A stretch of DNA of 64,000 bases from Sediminicoccus rosea (GTDB lineage Bacteria; Pseudomonadota; Alphaproteobacteria; Acetobacterales; Acetobacteraceae), in the NCBI RefSeq assembly GCF_033547095.1, contig NZ_CP137852.1:4985001-5049000 (forward strand). The letters are read 5' to 3'. A program made the translations under genes and the position numbers. The notes beneath the pieces are model-generated. The model made no database searches. It was not told the origin of the DNA and was given only the letters and a program-made list of their open reading frames with translations. This document shows, one piece after another, positions 45,990-53,266 of this stretch. Position 1 is the stretch's first letter; every line of letters starts with the position of its first letter.

Positions 45990-46422
45990 GGGCGCCCTCG
46001 GCCAACTCGCGCCGCGGGGCGGGCAGCGGTGCGAGGCCCAGCACCTCTTCCTCATGGCGCATCACCCGGCGCGCGATCTTCAGCGCCAGGTAGCAGTCGT
46101 CCTCCTCGGCGGCTTCCAGCGCACGCGCCAGCATCTCACGCACGAGGACGGAGGTGGTGGCCTCCTTGAACTCCTCGATCAGCGCGCGGGCGGCATCGAG
46201 GCCGGGCCCGCGCTCCTCCTCGGTGCCGATATAGGCGGTCTGCAGCGCGAAATAGATGCGGCGCGCGGGCGTATTGGCGCCCTCGGGCGCCATGATCTGC
46301 TTGCCGAAGAGGAAGCGCGCCTTGGCTGCCAGCTCGATCCGCGTGCGATTGCGGAACCGGATCGGTGCGCCGTTGACCACCATCAGGTCTCCCTGGCGGA
46401 GTTCCAACACGAGCGTGGACAT
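45982..46422 (-). CDS. flbT: flagellin mRNA regulator FlbT
   Basis: 146-residue FlbT. The N-terminal STLVLELRQGDLMVVNGAPIRFRNRTRIEL and the KARFLFGKQIMAPEGANTPARRIYFALQTAYIG core are characteristic. In Caulobacter FlbT binds flagellin mRNA and represses its translation until the hook is complete, working opposite FlaF. No flaF or flagellin gene is in this window. An aaggga site lies 6 nt before the ATG at 46422. A CtrA-like sequence occurs 150 bp upstream. Confidence 0.92.
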   Translation of the reverse strand: MSTLVLELRQGDLMVVNGAPIRFRNRTRIELAAKARFLFGKQIMAPEGANTPARRIYFALQTAYIGTEEERGPGLDAARALIEEFKEATTSVLVREMLARALEAAEEDDCYLALKIARRVMRHEEEVLGLAPLPAPRRELAEGAHG

Positions 46423-46573
46423 GTTTTTTCCCTTCAAGTCGCTCCGGCCGGAAATCCACGCCGCCCTCCGGTGAGGGAGGGGCGGGCGCGGCCGGCACGG
46501 GCCCTCATGGCTCCTTGCCGTTCCGCCGTTGCCAGGGGCCACCCGGCAAGGGCCCACTCTGCGGCGGGCCGGG

Positions 46574-46588
46574 TTAATGCCGGTTGAA
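46574..46588 (-). promoter_or_regulatory. CtrA-like binding site upstream of flbT
   Basis: The sequence ttaatgccggttgaa gives TTCA-N7-TTAAC on the minus strand, one mismatch from the CtrA recognition pattern TTAA-N7-TTAAC. It lies between flgL and flbT, about 150 bp before flbT, in a gap of 183 bp without ORFs. CtrA controls flagellar genes in many alphaproteobacteria. The match is short and unproven. Confidence 0.35.
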
Positions 46589-46605
46589 GATGGCCGCATG
46601 AAGCG

Positions 46606-47682
46606 TCAGCGCAGGAAATTCGCGAGAGTGAGTTCGCGCATCGAGCCGAGGGCGCGGTAGCTCGCCTCCAGCGCATTGCGCGTCGCCTGCAGCCGCACCA
46701 GCACATCGGCCACGTCCACCTCCTCGATGTCGGACAACTGTCGGGACAGCGCGGTGGAGAGGTCGTCATGCCGGCGCTGCGTCGCCTCCATCCGCGCCTC
46801 GACCGTGCCCAGCGCGCCCGCCTCCTCCCCCAGCGCCAGCTCGGCCGAGGACAGGCCATCACGCAGGCTGCCCATGAAGGCGTCGAAGGCGGGGCGGTCG
46901 CTCATCTGCTCGGGCGCCAGCGCGGCGAGGCTCATCAGGTTGCGCATCAGGTCGCGCGCCCAGCTGCCGGTCGTCTCGCCGCGGCTGACGGCATCCGCGT
47001 TGCGCCCGGCGATGATGCCGTAGCCGATCATCTGCCCATCCGCGGCCGGCACGCCGCGCCGCGCCTCCTGCGCCTCGGGCGGCAGCAGCGCGTCGGCGGC
47101 GAGCCGGTCCGAGAAGGGCGTGACGCCGGGCGCGTTGCTCTGCGCGATGGCGCGCGTGGCCGCGATGGTCGCGGCCGTGCCCTGCAGCGGCAGGGCCGCC
47201 ACCTCGGCCGCGATGTCCTGCGCCATCTGGCCGGTGGCCAACCCCTCGGGGTCCGGGATGGGCGGCTGGGTGAGGTCGCTGCCGCCGAACAGATACTCGC
47301 CCGCATGGCGCGTGTTCAGCAGATGCGCCACCTCGACCAGCGCCGCGCGCGCGTCGCTCTGCACCGTCATGAGCGAACCGGGATCGCCCGCGGTGATGCG
47401 CGTGGCCGCCTTGGTGCGGAAGTCGCGGGCGATCTCGGTCAGGCGATCCAGGCTGTCCTGCATCACCGCCGTGCGGCCGAGCGCCTGCTCCATGACCTGG
47501 CCGTAGAGCTCGCGCCGGCCCAGTTCGCCACGCAGCGAGACGGCGCGCGGCACCTCTGGCCCGAGGTCGCCGAGGCGATCCGCCTTGAGCCCGCTGGTGG
47601 ATTGCCGCGTGAGCGTCTCGACCCGGCCGCGGAGCTGCATCGTCTCGCTCGCCAGGCGGTTGAACAACTCGATGCTGGACAT
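46606..47682 (-). CDS. flgL: flagellar hook-filament junction protein FlgL
   Basis: 358-residue FlgL (HAP3). The N-terminus, with ELFNRLASETMQLRGRVETLTRQSTSGLKADRLGDLG, and the C-terminal helix, ending YRALGSMRELTLANFLR, form the flagellin-like coiled-coil ends. HAEYLFGG-like HAGEYLFGGSDL is diagnostic of this family. It polymerises on FlgK and begins the filament. It lies 19 bp after flgK and is followed by flbT in the same direction. Confidence 0.9.
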   Translation of the reverse strand: MSSIELFNRLASETMQLRGRVETLTRQSTSGLKADRLGDLGPEVPRAVSLRGELGRRELYGQVMEQALGRTAVMQDSLDRLTEIARDFRTKAATRITAGDPGSLMTVQSDARAALVEVAHLLNTRHAGEYLFGGSDLTQPPIPDPEGLATGQMAQDIAAEVAALPLQGTAATIAATRAIAQSNAPGVTPFSDRLAADALLPPEAQEARRGVPAADGQMIGYGIIAGRNADAVSRGETTGSWARDLMRNLMSLAALAPEQMSDRPAFDAFMGSLRDGLSSAELALGEEAGALGTVEARMEATQRRHDDLSTALSRQLSDIEEVDVADVLVRLQATRNALEASYRALGSMRELTLANFLR

Positions 47683-47701
47683 GGCGCCTCAGCCCCCCTT
47701 G

Positions 47702-49237
47702 CTATCGGCCGATGGATTGCAGCTGTTCCCACATCTGCTGCGCCGTGTTCAGCACGCGGGCATTGGCCGCATAGGCATTCTGCAGGCGGATCAGCGCCGC
47801 CATCTCGGCATCCGGGTCCACGCCCGATTCCCGCTGGAAGCGCGCATCCATGCCGGCCTTCAGCCCCTCCGCCCGCTCGCGCGCCGCGGTCGCCGCCGCG
47901 CGGTCGGCGGCCTGCACGCCGGTGATGGTCGCCGCATAGTCACCGATCCCGCGCGGCGGGATGAAGGGCGAGGCGAGGCCGCCATCCGGCCCGATTCCGC
48001 CCGAGGCGATGGGCGGCCAGGGGACACCCGGCCGCACCGTCTCGCCCAGGCTGTGCGTCAGCACGCGGTCGAGCAATGTGGCGAAGCCGGCCGGCCCGTC
48101 CGGCGGGTTGGGCGTGAAGCCGCTGGCCCCACCCGACGTATCGGCCACGGCATGCGTGCCGTCGCGCAGCAGCGCGGGATTGCCGGCCACCGCCTCGCCC
48201 ACACGGACCTGCCGCGCGAAGCCCAGCTGCGCGGCCGCGGGATCGGTGTAGGGCAGGCCGGTGTCCGGCACCTCGCCCGCCGCGCCTGTGAAGAGCCGCA
48301 GGCCCTGCTGGTCGAAGCGCGTGGCGAGCGTGGCGGCGGCGAGGTCGAGCTCGGCCTGGTAGCGCGGCAGCGTCGCGTCGCGCAGCGTGATGTATTCGCC
48401 GAGCCGCCCGCCGCCCAGTTGCCGCGTGATGTCGGCGCCGCCGAGCAGGATGGGCGGGATGTCCCCGGCCGGGCCATGGAAGGAGCCGGGGCCGAGATCG
48501 GCGATGCGGGCGGTGATGGCCTCGCCCTCGGGCTCCAGAGGCAGGGCAAAGCCGCCGCGCGCCAGCAGGACGAGGCCGCCATCGGCCTGGTGCAGCGGCT
48601 GCACCGGCAGGCTCTGGGCAAGCCGGCCGATCGCGAGGTCGCGCTGGTCCTCGAGATCGGCGGTGCCGAGCCCGCGCGATCGGTCGCCGCGGATGGCGAT
48701 GGTGAGCTGGGCGATCTCGCGCAGGCCGGCATTCACCTGCGCCACCTCCCGCACCATGCCGTCATGCGCCTGCTGCCGCGCATCGGCGACGGCGCCCGCG
48801 ATGTCCTGGAAGCGGGAGGCCACCTCGCGCGCCGCGTTCACCGCCGCGCGCTGCAGGCTCCCCTCCTGCGGGGCGGCGCGCAGACTGGTGAGGCCGGCCT
48901 GGAGGGCGGAGATCGCATCGCCCAGAGTCTCGCCGGCGCCAGCCGTGCCCTGCATCGCCTCGATGCCCGAGAGCAGGCCCTCGCGCACCGCCGCCGCCGC
49001 AGCCTCGCCGCCACGTGAATCGCGCTCGTTCAGCAGGGCCTGGTCCACCTCGCGCTGCGCGTCCCCGAGCCGCACGCCAAGCGGCATGCCGCCCGCGGTG
49101 CGCGATTCCGCGGCGCCCGTCTTGCGGGTGTAGCCCGCGGTCTCGGCGTTGGTGATGTTCTGCGAGACATTGGCGAGCGCGCGCTGCGTGGCCTGCAGGC
49201 CGCTGCGCGCGATGCCGATGGCGAGGTCGAGGCTCAT
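47702..49237 (-). CDS. flgK: flagellar hook-associated protein FlgK
   Basis: 511-residue FlgK (HAP1). The rod-type N-terminal motif ALANVSQNITNAETAGYTRKT and the C-terminal helix with AEMAALIRLQNAYAANARVLNTAQQMWEQL are family marks. It forms the first hook-filament junction ring. Length is within the normal range. It follows flgE across a 77-bp gap containing the 26-bp tandem repeat. No clear ribosome binding site is seen immediately before the ATG. Confidence 0.93.
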   Translation of the reverse strand: MSLDLAIGIARSGLQATQRALANVSQNITNAETAGYTRKTGAAESRTAGGMPLGVRLGDAQREVDQALLNERDSRGGEAAAAAVREGLLSGIEAMQGTAGAGETLGDAISALQAGLTSLRAAPQEGSLQRAAVNAAREVASRFQDIAGAVADARQQAHDGMVREVAQVNAGLREIAQLTIAIRGDRSRGLGTADLEDQRDLAIGRLAQSLPVQPLHQADGGLVLLARGGFALPLEPEGEAITARIADLGPGSFHGPAGDIPPILLGGADITRQLGGGRLGEYITLRDATLPRYQAELDLAAATLATRFDQQGLRLFTGAAGEVPDTGLPYTDPAAAQLGFARQVRVGEAVAGNPALLRDGTHAVADTSGGASGFTPNPPDGPAGFATLLDRVLTHSLGETVRPGVPWPPIASGGIGPDGGLASPFIPPRGIGDYAATITGVQAADRAAATAARERAEGLKAGMDARFQRESGVDPDAEMAALIRLQNAYAANARVLNTAQQMWEQLQSIGR

Positions 49238-49258
49238 GCGGATGCCCGATCAGGAATG

Positions 49259-49334
49259 CGCGTCAGCGCTTCATGTTGCCCAGGCGCGTCAGCGCTTCAT
49301 ATTGCCCAAGCGCGTCAGCGCTTCATATTGATCG
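49259..49334 (-). repeat. 26-bp tandem repeat, three copies, spanning the flgE stop codon
   Basis: Units at 49259-49284, 49285-49310 and 49311-49334 begin with the same cgcgtcagcgcttcat; the first two are full length and the third diverges after 20 bp. The flgE stop codon lies in the third unit. Read on the minus strand, each unit carries atgaagcgctga, so the last codons and stop of flgE are repeated twice more downstream. The unit length is not a multiple of three, so the copies are not in one frame. Confidence 0.9.
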
Positions 49335-50592
49335 TGTCCTGCAGCATCTCGTCCGCGGCGGTGACGAGCTTCGTGTTCGCCGTGTAGGCGCGCTGCGCCA
49401 CGATCAGCTTGGTGAACTCCGTGCCGATGTCCACGTTGGACTTCTCCAGCGCGCCGACGACGAGCTTGCCCACGCCATTGCTCGCGACATCGGTCACCTG
49501 CGCCTCGCCGCTCTCGACGGTGCGCATGAAGCCCTGCCCGTCCAGGCGCTGCAGCTTGTCGGCATCGCTGAAGGAGACGAGCGGCACGCGCGCCACCGTG
49601 CGCGACTGGCCATTGTCGTAGTTCACGACGATGTCGCCATTGTCACGCACCGCAAGGCCGGAATAGCCGCCGGGCGGCACACCGTTCTGCGAGAGGTTGC
49701 GGAGCGAGAAGTCCCGGCCCGCATATTGCGTGATTCCCTGCGCCACGCCGAAGCGGCCGAGGTTCAGGGTGATGGGCTGGTTGCCCAGGCCGAAATCCAT
49801 CTCGAAGGGGAAGTCCACCGCCGTATTGGCGAGGCCGGTGACGCCGTTGAAGCTCTCGATCGTACCATTGGTGCCGAAGATGACGGGCACGTCCACGCCG
49901 CCCAGCACGGGATTGGGCGTGATGGTCATGTTCCAGCCGCGCGGCGTGCCATCCGTCATCTGCGCGAAGGTGACCGTGACCGGATTGCGGTTGCCCACCT
50001 GGTCGTAGATCTGCACCTGCGTGCTGTAGGTCTTGGCGTCGGCCGGCGTGGCCGGCGGATCAAGCGCGGGCAGGTTGGCCGACATCTCGATGACGGAGGT
50101 GGCGATGGGGTTGAACACCTCCTGGCTCACCCGCACGGGTGCAAGCGTCGTGCGGTCCACCACGCCCTCGCCATTCACCGGCCAGCCCTGCAGGAAGTAG
50201 TTGGAGCCGTTCACCAGGTAGCCGTCGCGGTCCATGCGGAAATCGCCGGCGCGGGTGTAGAATTGCCGCTCGTCGAACAATGGCAGGCCACCCGCCGTGC
50301 CGCGCGACTGCGCCACGCTGAAGAAGCCCTGCCCGCCGATGGCCAGGCCCAGCGGGTTCTCGCTCTGCTCCACCGTGCCCTGCACCGTGTTGGTGAAATC
50401 GGGCCGCGCGATGACCGAGCCCGGCGAATGCCCGTTCGAACTGGACTGGGTGACGAGGTCGGTGAAGTTGGAGTCGATCCGCTTGAAGCCGGTGGTCTGG
50501 CTGTTCGCCAGATTGTCCGAGATGTGGCCGAGCGAGCGGGACTGCGCGTTGATGCCTGAGATCGCCGTGGTCATCGCACCGAAGAGCGACAT
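49315..50592 (-). CDS. flgE: flagellar hook protein FlgE
   Basis: 425-residue hook protein. N-terminal MSLFGAMTTAISGINAQSRSLGHISDNLANSQTTGFKR is diagnostic, as is the C-terminal NVDIGTEFTKLIVAQRAYTANTKLVTAADEML coiled-coil. The middle holds the hook D1/D2 beta domains. It polymerises on the rod outside the cell. The ATG at 50592 lies 33-35 bp downstream of a predicted sigma-54 promoter start. The long open frame upstream over fliK is an antisense shadow. The C-terminal end lies in the tandem repeat. Confidence 0.95.
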   Translation of the reverse strand: MSLFGAMTTAISGINAQSRSLGHISDNLANSQTTGFKRIDSNFTDLVTQSSSNGHSPGSVIARPDFTNTVQGTVEQSENPLGLAIGGQGFFSVAQSRGTAGGLPLFDERQFYTRAGDFRMDRDGYLVNGSNYFLQGWPVNGEGVVDRTTLAPVRVSQEVFNPIATSVIEMSANLPALDPPATPADAKTYSTQVQIYDQVGNRNPVTVTFAQMTDGTPRGWNMTITPNPVLGGVDVPVIFGTNGTIESFNGVTGLANTAVDFPFEMDFGLGNQPITLNLGRFGVAQGITQYAGRDFSLRNLSQNGVPPGGYSGLAVRDNGDIVVNYDNGQSRTVARVPLVSFSDADKLQRLDGQGFMRTVESGEAQVTDVASNGVGKLVVGALEKSNVDIGTEFTKLIVAQRAYTANTKLVTAADEMLQDTINMKR

Positions 50593-50634
50593 GCTGGGGC
50601 TCCATTGCCGAGGGGATTGCTCTGGCGCGGGCCT

Positions 50635-50650
50635 CGCAGGATGCGTGCCA
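50635..50650 (-). promoter_or_regulatory. sigma-54 promoter for flgE
   Basis: On the minus strand TGGCACGCATCCTGCG matches the sigma-54 consensus TGGCAC-N5-TTGC with the exact GG-N10-GC spacing; only the first T of TTGC is changed. Transcription would begin about 12 nt downstream, leaving a ~33-nt leader before the flgE ATG. An activator-type palindrome lies 22 nt upstream of the GG. Confidence 0.75.
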
Positions 50651-50671
50651 GGGCCGCGGGGCCCGGCATGC

Positions 50672-50684
50672 GGCAGAATCTGCC
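50672..50684. promoter_or_regulatory. 13-bp palindrome in the flgE/fliK divergent gap, candidate FlbD site
   Basis: GGCAGAATCTGCC is a perfect inverted repeat (6-bp arms, one central base). It lies between the two opposed sigma-54 matches, so a bound activator could serve both directions. A related palindrome is upstream of fliF. FlbD, encoded in the same cluster, is the natural candidate ligand, by analogy with ftr sites in Caulobacter. Confidence 0.55.
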
Positions 50685-50746
50685 CGCCACCGGCAGGAAC
50701 CGGCCCACCGCACGGCCGAATATGCCGCCAGGACACCGCCGCGCGC

Positions 50747-50762
50747 TGGCCCAGGCCTTGCT
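50747..50762 (+). promoter_or_regulatory. sigma-54 promoter for fliK-flgD
   Basis: TGGCCCAGGCCTTGCT matches TGGCAC-N5-TTGC with one change (A to C in the -24 box) and the correct GG-N10-GC spacing. It would start transcription near 50773, about 72 nt before the fliK ATG. The shared palindrome is 63 nt upstream of the GG, the range typical of sigma-54 activator sites. Confidence 0.7.
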
Positions 50763-50844
50763 GCCCACCGTCACGGCGCCGTCGGCGTGGCGCGGGAGGT
50801 GCGGGCATGGGGCCCGCCTGGCGCGGGATGGAGGAGAGACCGGC

Positions 50845-52449
50845 ATGGAGGGCGCATCCGCCATCGGCCCGGCGCCCGTACTCGCGATGGGCGCGCCGCC
50901 CATCCCCGCCGAGCCGGGCATGGAGGCCGGCTTCCAGGAGGTGTTGAACCGCAGCGCGGCGCTGCTCGCACCACCGCCGCCTTCCCTCCCGCTGGTGACA
51001 CCCACGCCCGTCCCGGCCGCACCGGAGATCGCGGCCGTGCTTCCCATGCCGCAGGCGACACCGGCGCTCCCCGTCGCGATGCCGCAGGCCGCGCTGTTGC
51101 CCGGGCCTGCCCCGGCCGCGCCGGAAATTGCCATGCTGCCGACCCCGCCACAGGCCATGGCGGGGCTTCCCGCCCTGCCGGTGACGCCGCAGGCCGGACC
51201 GACACCTGAGCCCACATCCACCGAGGCGCCCGACACGGCACCGCCACCCGTGCCGCCCCGCCTCCCGACCATCACGGCGCCGCCGCCGGGACCGGCCGAG
51301 GTCGCGCCGCCCCTTGTGGCGCCGGAGCTCCAGGCCCCGCAGATGGCCGAGTTGAGCCTTCCCTCCGAAGCGGCCCCCCCGCCCATTGCCGCGCCGCTCG
51401 AGACAGAGGCGGCGCCGGAACCGGCCCCACCGGACGAGCCCCGCGCGGAGGAGCCGAGCCCGTCGGAGGTGGAGGCCCCGGCGCTGCCCGCCCTGGGGCA
51501 AGCGCAGCCCCTCCCCGCCATCCCGCCCGTGATCCCGCCCGGCAGCATGCAGGAGACAATGCCGCCCGCCATGGTCGTGGCCCTGGCGCCACGCGCCGGA
51601 GCCCCCATGCCCGCGCCGCCACCCGATGCGCAACCGGCCGAGACCGAGGGCCTGGCCGCCGCGGAGCTGGCCCTGCCGGGCGAGGCGAGCGCAGCGCCGA
51701 AACCCGGCCCGCGTGCCGCCATGCCAGCCCCTGCCCCGGGTGCGGTTCCGGCCCCAGCCACCACGCCCAGCCCAGGCACGGCGGATGATGCGCCAGAGGC
51801 CCTGCCAGCGCCGGGGCCGGCTGGCACCATGGAGGCCGAGGCGCCCCCCACGCCGGCAACGGCCACTCTGGCGCTCAGCACGCCGGCCGGCATCGTCCCG
51901 AAGGAGGCGGCTTCGACCACGCCGCAACCCACGCCGCTGCACCTCGCGCCTGAACCCACCCTCCTCACCGGCGAGTTCACGCCGCAGGCGACGCGTGCGG
52001 CCGAGGCACCGCCCCCCGCACCACCGCAACCACCGCCGGCCATGCGGCAGGTGGCGCCCATCGCCGTCGCCCTCGCCTTCGCGCCCACCGGCGCGGGCGG
52101 CTTCCAGCTCAGCCTGGAGCCTTTCGAATTGGGCCGCGTCGAGATCCGGGTGCACCGCGAAGGCGAGGCGCATGCCGTCCGCATCATCGCCGAACGGCCA
52201 GAGACGCTGGCCCTGCTGCTGCGCGACCGGCAGGAGCTGGATCGCGGCCTGGCGGATGCGGGGCTGCGCGTGGAGGCGAAGGGCATCGAGTTCTCGCTCG
52301 GCACCTCTTCCGGCGAGCGCGAGCAGCGCCCGCGCGATGAGGCACGCAGCGGCGCGGCGGCGCGCGGCATGGGCCGCATGACGGGCCCGGCCCTCGCCGA
52401 AGCCACCCCTGCCCGCATCCAGCGCGGGCTTCTCGACCTCAACATCTGA
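50845..52449 (+). CDS. fliK: flagellar hook-length control protein FliK
   Basis: 534-residue FliK. Residues ~30-390 are a disordered Pro/Ala-rich region, and the C-terminal Flg_hook domain is clear: LAFAPTGAGGFQLSLEPFELG, IEVRVHREGEAHAVRI-like sequence, then helix LRDRQELDRGLADAGLRVEAKG. FliK measures hook length and switches export from hook to filament proteins. Low-complexity N-terminal regions are usual for the family. The ATG at 50845 has a gaggagagac site and fits the promoter; the open frame to 50605 is not supported. flgD follows 18 bp later. Confidence 0.88.
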   Translation: MEGASAIGPAPVLAMGAPPIPAEPGMEAGFQEVLNRSAALLAPPPPSLPLVTPTPVPAAPEIAAVLPMPQATPALPVAMPQAALLPGPAPAAPEIAMLPTPPQAMAGLPALPVTPQAGPTPEPTSTEAPDTAPPPVPPRLPTITAPPPGPAEVAPPLVAPELQAPQMAELSLPSEAAPPPIAAPLETEAAPEPAPPDEPRAEEPSPSEVEAPALPALGQAQPLPAIPPVIPPGSMQETMPPAMVVALAPRAGAPMPAPPPDAQPAETEGLAAAELALPGEASAAPKPGPRAAMPAPAPGAVPAPATTPSPGTADDAPEALPAPGPAGTMEAEAPPTPATATLALSTPAGIVPKEAASTTPQPTPLHLAPEPTLLTGEFTPQATRAAEAPPPAPPQPPPAMRQVAPIAVALAFAPTGAGGFQLSLEPFELGRVEIRVHREGEAHAVRIIAERPETLALLLRDRQELDRGLADAGLRVEAKGIEFSLGTSSGEREQRPRDEARSGAAARGMGRMTGPALAEATPARIQRGLLDLNI

Positions 52450-52467
52450 CGTGACGGAGACCAGCGC

Positions 52468-53133
52468 ATGAGCGGCAGCATCGGCAGCACCCAGCCCGCG
52501 ACCGGAGGGACGGCGGCGCGCACCGCGCCGACCACCGGCATCGGCTCGGACTTCAACACCTTCCTGACGCTGCTGACGACGCAGCTGCAGAACCAGGACC
52601 CCACCAATGCGATGGACGCGAACCAGATGACGCAGCAGCTGGTGCAGTTCGCCACCGTCGAGCAGCAGATCAAGGTGAACACGAATCTCGAGCGGCTGCT
52701 GAGCGTGGAGCAGGGCAACCAGCTCGTCTCCGCCGCGCCGCTGATGGGCCGCGTGGTGGAAGTGGAGAGCGACCGCCTCTCGCTGCAGGGCGGCCAGGCG
52801 CAATTGCGCCTGCCGGCGGCGGGCGAGGCCCGGCGCGCGCTCGTCACGGTGATGGATGCGAGCGGCCGGACGCTGCGCAGCGCCGAGGTGCCGCTGGGCA
52901 CGACGCCCACGAACTGGAGCTGGGACGGGCGCGATGCCGCCGGCACGCAACTGGCCGACGGCGCCTATCGCTTCGCCATCCGCGGCATCGGCGCCGATGG
53001 CGGGACGGTGACGATCAGCGCCGGCGTGCTGGCGCGCGCAACGGCGGTGGACCGCAGCGAAGGCGAGGTGCGGCTCGGCCTCGGCGCGCTCTCGGTGAAC
53101 TTCGACAAGCTGCGCGGCCTGGCGGCGAATTGA
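52468..53133 (+). CDS. flgD: flagellar hook assembly (capping) protein FlgD
   Basis: 221-residue FlgD. The N-terminal motif GSDFNTFLTLLTTQLQNQDPTNAMDANQMTQQLVQFATVEQQ is diagnostic, followed by the FlgD Tudor/Ig-like domains with ASGRTLRSAEVPLG and WSWDGRDAAGTQLADGAYRF. It caps the growing hook. It is coupled in position to fliK (18 bp). A 133-bp stretch separates it from the preferred fliF start; this holds the palindrome and sigma-54-like match described separately. Confidence 0.93.
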   Translation: MSGSIGSTQPATGGTAARTAPTTGIGSDFNTFLTLLTTQLQNQDPTNAMDANQMTQQLVQFATVEQQIKVNTNLERLLSVEQGNQLVSAAPLMGRVVEVESDRLSLQGGQAQLRLPAAGEARRALVTVMDASGRTLRSAEVPLGTTPTNWSWDGRDAAGTQLADGAYRFAIRGIGADGGTVTISAGVLARATAVDRSEGEVRLGLGALSVNFDKLRGLAAN

Positions 53134-53185
53134 GCGTGATTTCGCTTTGAACGCCGGGCGTTAAGCCTTTCGCAAGAGGGGGTGC

Positions 53186-53198
53186 GGCAAGTTCTGCC
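53186..53198 (+). promoter_or_regulatory. palindrome upstream of fliF, candidate FlbD operator
   Basis: GGCAAGTTCTGCC has GGCA and TGCC arms around a 5-bp centre and shares 10 of 13 bases with the flgE/fliK palindrome. It ends 4 nt before the GG of a sigma-54-like match, a position where binding could block rather than activate. Known FlbD of Caulobacter represses fliF through such a site. Confidence 0.45.
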
Positions 53199-53200
53199 CA

Positions 53201-53216
53201 GGGCACAGGATGAGCC
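53201..53216 (+). promoter_or_regulatory. possible sigma-54-like promoter for fliF
   Basis: GGGCACAGGATGAGCC contains GGCAC and the right GG-N10-GC spacing, but the -12 box reads GAGC rather than TTGC. If real, the fliF ATG at 53267 must be used. A half-conserved CtrA-like TTAA-N7-GCAA is at 53161-53175. Either one or neither may drive fliF. Confidence 0.35.
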
Positions 53217-53266
53217 TCCGGGAGAATTTGCATGTTGGTGTGCAGCGCGCCGCGTCGGATGGTGCC

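Noticed and set aside
49259-49310. GG-N10-GC spacing (possible sigma-54 elements) inside the 26-bp repeats
   Set aside because: The -24 and -12 boxes do not match beyond GG and GC, which are common by chance at this GC content.
50593-52950. flgE frame extending about 790 codons upstream, antisense to fliK
   Set aside because: The extension is low-complexity and antisense to a clear FliK; the FlgE N-terminal motif fixes the start at 50592.
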